Part shown: piece by piece, positions 58,867-64,000 of the stretch
Layout: the number at the start of each line of letters is the position of its first letter
Position numbering within the stretch: position 1 is the first letter of the stretch
Source of the DNA: Burkholderiales bacterium
GTDB lineage: Bacteria > Pseudomonadota > Gammaproteobacteria > Burkholderiales > Burkholderiaceae
Direction: 5' to 3'
DNA: 64,000 bases
Assembly (NCBI GenBank): GCA_026225235.1
Contig: JAMFSK010000041.1
Location: 1 to 64,000, forward strand
Made by a program: the position numbers and the translations under genes
The notes under the pieces: model-generated
What the model was told of the DNA's origin: nothing
What the model saw: the letters and a program-made list of their open reading frames with translations, nothing else
Databases searched by the model: none

Positions 58867-61170
58867 TCAGGGATAAAAGATCAAGACACTGTAATTGGCC
58901 GGCGCGGCCCCGGTGGCGGTCAACAGCAGGCGCACCGGCTGATGACCGTCCGCGCCAAGGCCCGCATTCAGGTCAGTGCCCGCCGGCAAATATTGCGCAG
59001 GGCCCACGACCCGCCGGATCACGACGTGCTGGTTCGCGTCGAGCAGCGAGATCTCCACGTTCGGCCAGGCGAGTGCGAGTGCTGCGCGGTTATGCACGCT
59101 CATCGACAATTCGAACTGGTTGGGCAGCGTCGTCTGCGTGAGGGCCGATGTTTCGATCTGAAGCTGGTCGATATTGTGCGGCGGTGAGACCACGCAGCCG
59201 AGCTTCGCGCACGTTTCGCGATAGAGGTTGACCGTCTGCGGCCAGCGCACCATCACAGGCTCGCGTTGCCACCATGCGAGCTGCGCGAGCAGTAACACAA
59301 GGAGCAACAGAGCGACGATCCAGCCGAGCACGCGGCGCGCCGGATGCTGATGCTCGCCGAGCTCTTCCGGATGCGGTTCGACGCGGATCCGGAAATCGTT
59401 GCGATCGTCGTCGGCGAGCGGTGCGAATGCGGAGCCTGCGCTCGCCGCAGCCGCGGCCGCGATGGCTGGTGCGGTGTAGACCAGCGCCGGTTCGACACGG
59501 CTGTCGGGCGGCTGCGCCCACGGATCGGACTGGGCGGTCGGGCCGTAGTGCGGCGAGCCGGATGAGATCGTCGGCTCGACATCGATCACATCGTCTTCGT
59601 GACCGAAACGCGCGTGGCTGAATTGCTCGACCGTGCCGTCGTCTTCTTCGTAGTCGGCTGTGGGTTCCTGGCGGCCGTCGAAAGGCGCGTGAGCTTCACG
59701 AGATTCGACGAGTGTTTGCTCGTGCTCGTGCTCGTGAGGCGCTTCGGCGTGGGCTTCGGCGGCGAGATGTTCGTGCTGAGCCGCGCCGGGAATCCCCGCA
59801 GGCGCTTCGTGCTGCGCGTCGTCGAGCGTCTCGTGATGAACCGCGAGCTCAGCCGCATCGAGTGTCTCGTGATGGGCCGCAAGGGGAGCCTCATCGTGCG
59901 GCTCATGATGCGCCGCCAGCGGAGCCTCGTAGAGCGACTCGGCTGGTGTTTCGACGGCATGCTCTTCAAGCGACTCGGCAGGCGTTTCGAGCGCCGGCTC
60001 TTCAAGCGGGCCCGTGCCGCCGTCCGGATCTTCCGCGACCGGGGCGGGCGCATCGCCCGCGACGCGCGCGTCGTGCTCCGCCGACTCGGCAGCGTGTGCA
60101 ACGAATTCGCGCTCGGTCGCGTCGCTGACTTCCGCATGCAGATTCGGCTCGCTTTCGGCTAGGGCCTGCTCGGTCGCCTCGGCAGCGTGCTCGACAGGTT
60201 CCGCATGCTCAACATGTTCGGCGGGTTCCCGAGGCTCGGCAGCTTCCGCACCTGCTTCGGTACCGAAGTCGAGCGTCTCGATGGGCTTCTCGTCGTGTTC
60301 CTCACCGTGTCCGACGGGCGCATGCACGCCCGGTTCGTCGAACGTCGGCTCGGGCGGCAACACATCGAGCGGTTCTGAAACAGGGGCGAACTCGGGTGCC
60401 TCATGGCCAAAATCGAGTCGCGGCGCGACGGGGCCTGACGGCACACCCGGCGGCAGATCGCCCGGGAATTCTTCGTCCCAGTCCGGCGGCGTGGAAGGGG
60501 CACGGCGTGCACCCGCTTCGGATGGCAGGTCAACTTCCGGCGGCAGCGGGACACCCGCGCGTGCCTCGGGCACCGCTTCATCCGACGGCGCCAGCGATGC
60601 TTCGCTTGCCTCCTCACCGCTCGAGACTTCATGCGCTTCGGGAAATCCGACCTGTGGCTCGGTAAGCGTTGCTTCCGCCGGCGCTTCGTGATGCTCGTGC
60701 TCCACCTCTTCATGGGCCTCGCTCACCGCATCGGCAGCCGCCTCGGACGCGGCGGTGTGATGCGCTTCGGGAAAGACATCCTGCGTCTCGCCCGGCGCTT
60801 CATGAGCCACTGACTCGTGCGTGTCTTGCGCCGCCTCATGCGCTTGTGCAGCAGGGGCTTCGATAGGCGTCTCGGCCGCATCGTGCTGATGCGCTTCGGG
60901 AAACACAGGCTCTTCGCCGGCCTGCGTTTCCGGCTCGACTATTTCGGACGCCTGACTCGTCGCGGGGGCGACAGTCTCGGGGGCCGGGGCAGACACAGGC
61001 GCAGGGGTGGGGGCAGAGGGCGGCCGCATCGGCGGCTCGACCTGGTGAAGCACGCCGTCGAATACTTCACGGCAGTGTCCGCAACGAACCAGACCCCGAT
61101 GCAGCTTGAGCTGGTCGGGGACGATCCTGAACACGGTCTGGCAATGAGGGCAGCGGGTCGCGAGCGCCAT
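58867..61170 (-). CDS. Zinc-ribbon / DUF3426 membrane protein with giant acidic linker
   Basis: A 767-residue protein. The N-terminal zinc ribbon ([14 protein letters not shown], Cys7, Cys10, Cys30, Cys33) belongs to the MJ0042-type family. A linker of more than 500 residues (about 45-600) is rich in Ala, Glu, His and Pro with repeated words such as PEAH, HEA, ETPAESL and AAHHE. A single membrane helix lies near 613-634 ([19 protein letters not shown]), followed by a C-terminal DUF3426 domain of about 130 residues ([20 protein letters not shown]). Function unknown. The start ATG 61170 gives the family N-terminus; ATG 61179 and the frame to 61206 are alternatives. It follows prmA. Confidence 0.88.
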   Translation of the reverse strand: MALATRCPHCQTVFRIVPDQLKLHRGLVRCGHCREVFDGVLHQVEPPMRPPSAPTPAPVSAPAPETVAPATSQASEIVEPETQAGEEPVFPEAHQHDAAETPIEAPAAQAHEAAQDTHESVAHEAPGETQDVFPEAHHTAASEAAADAVSEAHEEVEHEHHEAPAEATLTEPQVGFPEAHEVSSGEEASEASLAPSDEAVPEARAGVPLPPEVDLPSEAGARRAPSTPPDWDEEFPGDLPPGVPSGPVAPRLDFGHEAPEFAPVSEPLDVLPPEPTFDEPGVHAPVGHGEEHDEKPIETLDFGTEAGAEAAEPREPAEHVEHAEPVEHAAEATEQALAESEPNLHAEVSDATEREFVAHAAESAEHDARVAGDAPAPVAEDPDGGTGPLEEPALETPAESLEEHAVETPAESLYEAPLAAHHEPHDEAPLAAHHETLDAAELAVHHETLDDAQHEAPAGIPGAAQHEHLAAEAHAEAPHEHEHEQTLVESREAHAPFDGRQEPTADYEEDDGTVEQFSHARFGHEDDVIDVEPTISSGSPHYGPTAQSDPWAQPPDSRVEPALVYTAPAIAAAAAASAGSAFAPLADDDRNDFRIRVEPHPEELGEHQHPARRVLGWIVALLLLVLLLAQLAWWQREPVMVRWPQTVNLYRETCAKLGCVVSPPHNIDQLQIETSALTQTTLPNQFELSMSVHNRAALALAWPNVEISLLDANQHVVIRRVVGPAQYLPAGTDLNAGLGADGHQPVRLLLTATGAAPANYSVLIFYP

Positions 61171-61298
61171 AGAAGCCATGTAAGCCGAAGGCCGGTCAAT
61201 GAGCAATAGCCGCTATTCTACTAACGATTCGAGCCTTGCCGTCCATCAGGGAAAATTGAACCGATAGCGTGGACGCTACCGGGTACGTTACCGCGTGC

Positions 61299-62204
61299 TT
61301 ATCTCGCGCTACCTGTGAGGCAAACCCAACCCTCATGAGAGCGCCAGACCTCGAGTGTCATCCAAGGGGCATAAGCCGCCGCCACCTCGTCTGCCTGGCG
61401 CGCGAGCACACCGGAGAGAGCCAGCTTGCCACCCGCACGCACCCGCGACGTCAGCATCGACGCCATCAGCTTGAGCGGGTTCGACAGGATATTCGCGATC
61501 ACCACATCGAACTGCCCGTCGGGCGCATCGTCGGGCAACGCATACTCGACCGGCGCATGGTTGCGCTCGCTGTTGAGCCTGGCCGACTCGACCGCCTGAG
61601 GGTCGATATCGATGCCGACTACCCGGCTTGCACCGCACTTTTGCGCGAGGATCGCAAGGATCCCAGAGCCGCAACCATAGTCGAGCACCGTTTCGCCACC
61701 GTGCAGTGACTGCTCGAGCCACTCCATGCACAGACGCGTGGTCGGATGGCTGCCCGTGCCGAACGCCAGACCCGGATCGAGTTCGAGGATCAGCGCCTCG
61801 GGTTCGGGTGCGACATGCCACGAGGGCACGACCCAGATGCGCTTGCCGATCGGAATCGGGTCGAATTGCGACTGCGTGAGCCGCACCCAATCCTGATCGG
61901 GAAGCTCGCGCAAGGTATGAGCCGGCGTCTCGTCGAGGCCCAGTTCGTTTGCCGCGGCGGCCAGCAGAACGTCGGGCTCGGCATCGGGTGCGACCAGCGC
62001 GATCACGCGCGAGCGCTGCCACGCTTCCCGTTCCGGCGTCAGGCCCGGCTCGCCGAACAGCGGCTGTTCGTCGGGCGTGTCGGCATCGGCATCTTCGACC
62101 GAGACCGATAGCGCACCGAGATCGAGCAGGGCATCGGACAGCGCTTCTGCGTGTTCGCGATCGATTTCGATCACGAGTTCGCGGTAGCTCGCTGGCTCAG
62201 ACAT
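61299..62204 (-). CDS. prmA: Ribosomal protein L11 methyltransferase PrmA
   Basis: PrmA trimethylates ribosomal protein L11. The 301-residue protein has the N-terminal L11-binding domain ([20 protein letters not shown]) and the SAM-binding domain, with [17 protein letters not shown] and [14 protein letters not shown]. Its start overlaps the end of accC by 8 bases, so it is co-transcribed and probably coupled with accB-accC. Confidence 0.95.
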   Translation of the reverse strand: MSEPASYRELVIEIDREHAEALSDALLDLGALSVSVEDADADTPDEQPLFGEPGLTPEREAWQRSRVIALVAPDAEPDVLLAAAANELGLDETPAHTLRELPDQDWVRLTQSQFDPIPIGKRIWVVPSWHVAPEPEALILELDPGLAFGTGSHPTTRLCMEWLEQSLHGGETVLDYGCGSGILAILAQKCGASRVVGIDIDPQAVESARLNSERNHAPVEYALPDDAPDGQFDVVIANILSNPLKLMASMLTSRVRAGGKLALSGVLARQADEVAAAYAPWMTLEVWRSHEGWVCLTGSAR

Positions 62205-63564
62205 CCTCAGACACCGCGCTCTTGCGTTCCTCGAGCCGGTGCTCGAGGTAGTGGATGCTCGTGCCGCCTTCGACGAACTTCGCGTCGATCATCATCTCGC
62301 GATGCAGCGGGATGTTGGTTTCGATCCCCTCGACAACCATCTCAGACAATGCAATACGCATCCGGTTGATGGCCTGTTCGCGGGTCGCACCATAAGTGAT
62401 CAGCTTGCCGATCATCGAGTCGTAGTTCGGCGGCACGTAGTAACCGTTGTACGCATGTGAGTCGACGCGTACGCCCGGACCACCCGGTGTGTGCCACGAG
62501 GTGATGCGCCCCGGCGACGGCGTGAACTTGAACGGGTGCTCGGCATTGATCCGGCATTCGATCGCATGACCGCGGAACTCGACGTCGCGCTGACGCAGGC
62601 GCAGCTTTTCGCCAGCCGCGACACGGATCTGTTCCTGGACGATATCGACGCCTGTGATCAGCTCCGAGACCGGATGCTCGACCTGGACGCGCGTGTTCAT
62701 TTCGATGAAATAGAACTCGTTGTTCTCGTAGAGAAACTCGAAAGTGCCCGCGCCGAGATAGCCCATCTTCTTGCAGGCGTCCGCGCAACGGTCACCGATC
62801 CGGTCGATCAGGCGGCGTGCGATGCCCGGTGCCGGTGCTTCCTCGATCACCTTCTGGTGGCGGCGCTGCATCGAGCAGTCGCGTTCGCCGAGCCAGATCG
62901 CGTTCTTGAACTGGTCGGCCATGACCTGAATCTCGATATGGCGCGGGTTCTCGAGGAACTTCTCCATATAGACCTGCGGGTTGCCAAACGCACGGCCGGC
63001 TTCCTCGCGTGTCAGGTTCACGGCATTGACCAGGGCTGCTTCGGTATGAACGACGCGCATGCCGCGACCGCCCCCGCCGCCAGCAGCCTTGATGATGACC
63101 GGATAGCCGACGGTGCGCGCAATCCGCACGATCTCCTTGGGGTCGTCGGGCAGCGCGCCTTCCGAGCCCGGCACGCATGGCACGCCGGCCTTGATCATGG
63201 TCTGCTTGGCCGAGACCTTGTCGCCCATAAGGCGGATCGTCTCGGGGCGCGGTCCGATGAAGGTGAAACCCGATTGCTCGACGCGCTCGGCGAAGTCCGC
63301 GTTCTCCGACAAGAAGCCGTAACCCGGGTGGATCGCCTCCGCATCGGTGACTTCGGCCGCGCTGATGATGGCGGGCATGTTGAGGTACGACAGCGGCGAA
63401 GGCGCCGGGCCGATACACACAGCCTCGTCGGCGAGCCGTACGTACTTGGCTTCCTTGTCGGCTTCGGAATAAATGACGACGGTCTTGACGCCCAGCTCAC
63501 GGCAGGCGCGTTGGATCCGCAGGGCGATTTCGCCTCGATTGGCGATCAGGATTTTTTCGAACAT
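62197..63564 (-). CDS. accC: Acetyl-CoA carboxylase, biotin carboxylase subunit
   Basis: AccC carboxylates the biotin on AccB with bicarbonate and ATP, the first half of malonyl-CoA synthesis. The 455-residue protein starts [20 protein letters not shown] and has the ATP-grasp glycine loop [15 protein letters not shown], the active-site segment [14 protein letters not shown] and [11 protein letters not shown]. It follows accB by 18 bases and overlaps prmA by 8. Confidence 0.97.
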   Translation of the reverse strand: MFEKILIANRGEIALRIQRACRELGVKTVVIYSEADKEAKYVRLADEAVCIGPAPSPLSYLNMPAIISAAEVTDAEAIHPGYGFLSENADFAERVEQSGFTFIGPRPETIRLMGDKVSAKQTMIKAGVPCVPGSEGALPDDPKEIVRIARTVGYPVIIKAAGGGGGRGMRVVHTEAALVNAVNLTREEAGRAFGNPQVYMEKFLENPRHIEIQVMADQFKNAIWLGERDCSMQRRHQKVIEEAPAPGIARRLIDRIGDRCADACKKMGYLGAGTFEFLYENNEFYFIEMNTRVQVEHPVSELITGVDIVQEQIRVAAGEKLRLRQRDVEFRGHAIECRINAEHPFKFTPSPGRITSWHTPGGPGVRVDSHAYNGYYVPPNYDSMIGKLITYGATREQAINRMRIALSEMVVEGIETNIPLHREMMIDAKFVEGGTSIHYLEHRLEERKSAVSEDV

Positions 63565-63582
63565 GGCGAGTCCGGGGCTCGC

Positions 63583-64000
63583 TTAAGCGATCACGAAGAG
63601 CGGCTGGCCGTATTCGACCGCCTGGCCGTTCTCGACCAGGATCTCTTTGATGACGCCCGACTTGTCGGCTTCGATTTCATTGAGCAGCTTCATGGCTTCG
63701 ATGATGCAGATGGTGTCGCCTTCCTTGACGGAGTCCCCGATCTGCACGAACGCATCGGCGCCCGGCGACGGTGAACGATAGAAAGTGCCGACCATCGGCG
63801 AGGTCACGACGTGGCCCTGCTGCGCGGCGGGCGCGGGAGCCGCGGCTTCGCCTGCGGGGGCCGTCGGGGCCTGCGGCGCGGGCGCATAGCCCGGCTGGGG
63901 AATGTATTGCATCTGCGCGGCTTGCGGCATGTAAACCGGTGCGGCGTTCTTGACGATGCGGACCTTGCCTTCGCCTTCAGTCACTTCGAGTTCGGAGATG
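63583..64000 (-). CDS. accB: Acetyl-CoA carboxylase, biotin carboxyl carrier protein (5' end outside window)
   Basis: This is the biotin carrier of acetyl-CoA carboxylase. The last 139 or so codons are present; the reading frame runs open to the window edge ([20 protein letters not shown]), so the start lies beyond 64000 and an internal ATG must not be taken as the start. A Pro/Ala-rich linker (about 50 residues) joins to the biotinyl domain, where the lysine of EAMKLLNEI is the biotin attachment site. It is the first gene of the accB-accC-prmA string here. Confidence 0.95.
   Translation of the reverse strand, partial: ISELEVTEGEGKVRIVKNAAPVYMPQAAQMQYIPQPGYAPAPQAPTAPAGEAAAPAPAAQQGHVVTSPMVGTFYRSPSPGADAFVQIGDSVKEGDTICIIEAMKLLNEIEADKSGVIKEILVENGQAVEYGQPLFVIA

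Overview
The window looks like a high-GC betaproteobacterial chromosome segment, most likely Burkholderiaceae (Burkholderia, Paraburkholderia, Mycetohabitans or Robbsia relatives). The assignment rests on the gene order mraZ-rsmH-ftsL-ftsI-murE-murF-mraY-murD-ftsW-murG-murC-ddl-ftsQ-ftsA-ftsZ-lpxC-dciA-secA-argJ, the rplU-rpmA-obgE-proB and yacG-zapD-coaE-pilD neighbourhoods, an Ala/Lys histone H1-like protein, and the recognisable protein families. It is chromosomal housekeeping DNA. I see no phage, insertion sequence, plasmid or CRISPR material.

Layout. (1) 1-5.1 kb: the 3' end of a 5S rRNA with its terminator, then a molybdopterin oxidoreductase, a fadD-type acyl-CoA ligase and coq7. (2) 5.5-24 kb: a near-complete division and cell wall (dcw) cluster, all on the + strand, driven by a promoter that overlaps two MraZ boxes. 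Genes mostly overlap by ATGA, and several of the gaps that remain are bridged by tiny ORFs. (3) 24-32 kb: lpxC, a 14-copy heptamer repeat, dciA (DUF721), secA, argJ, a DUF815-type ATPase and a MutT-like Nudix hydrolase. (4) 32-37.5 kb, - strand: yacG, zapD, coaE and an intact prepilin peptidase pilD, next to a heavily decayed pilB/pilC pair and a CorC/HlyC-type protein. (5) 37.7-43.7 kb: tRNA-Pro(CGG), ispB, rplU-rpmA-obgE, proB, a CNP1-like lipid-envelope-type secreted protein and rppH. (6) 43.8-50.2 kb: proS, marC, hpt, ffh, a CcsA-like protein, a PP0621-type protein and ampD. (7) 50.2-56.6 kb: a class Ia ribonucleotide reductase locus (nrdA, nrdB) with a pair of NrdR boxes and a leader hairpin, followed by the histone H1-like gene. 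(8) 56.7-64 kb, - strand: a glycine-zipper lipoprotein, a PfkB kinase, tpx, a very large zinc-ribbon/DUF3426 protein, prmA, accC and the start-less end of accB.

How the genes fit together. The dcw block supplies peptidoglycan precursors (MurC-F, MraY, MurG, Ddl), the septal synthase (FtsW/FtsI) and the Z-ring (FtsZ, FtsA, FtsQ, FtsL). ZapD, AmpD, IspB (polyprenyl chains), LpxC and AccB/AccC serve related envelope work. NrdA/B and DciA link to DNA replication. Many housekeeping proteins here carry Ala/Ser/Thr/Gly-rich tails or inserts (FtsL, FtsQ, FtsI, MurD, MurF, NrdA, the DUF3426 protein), which looks like a lineage trait.

The most interesting observations are the chain of micro-ORFs that bridges gaps in the dcw operon with stop/start overlaps on both sides, the nrdA leader (promoter, two NrdR boxes 31 bp apart, then a terminator-like hairpin about 70-100 nt into the transcript), and the collapse of pilB and pilC beside an intact pilD.
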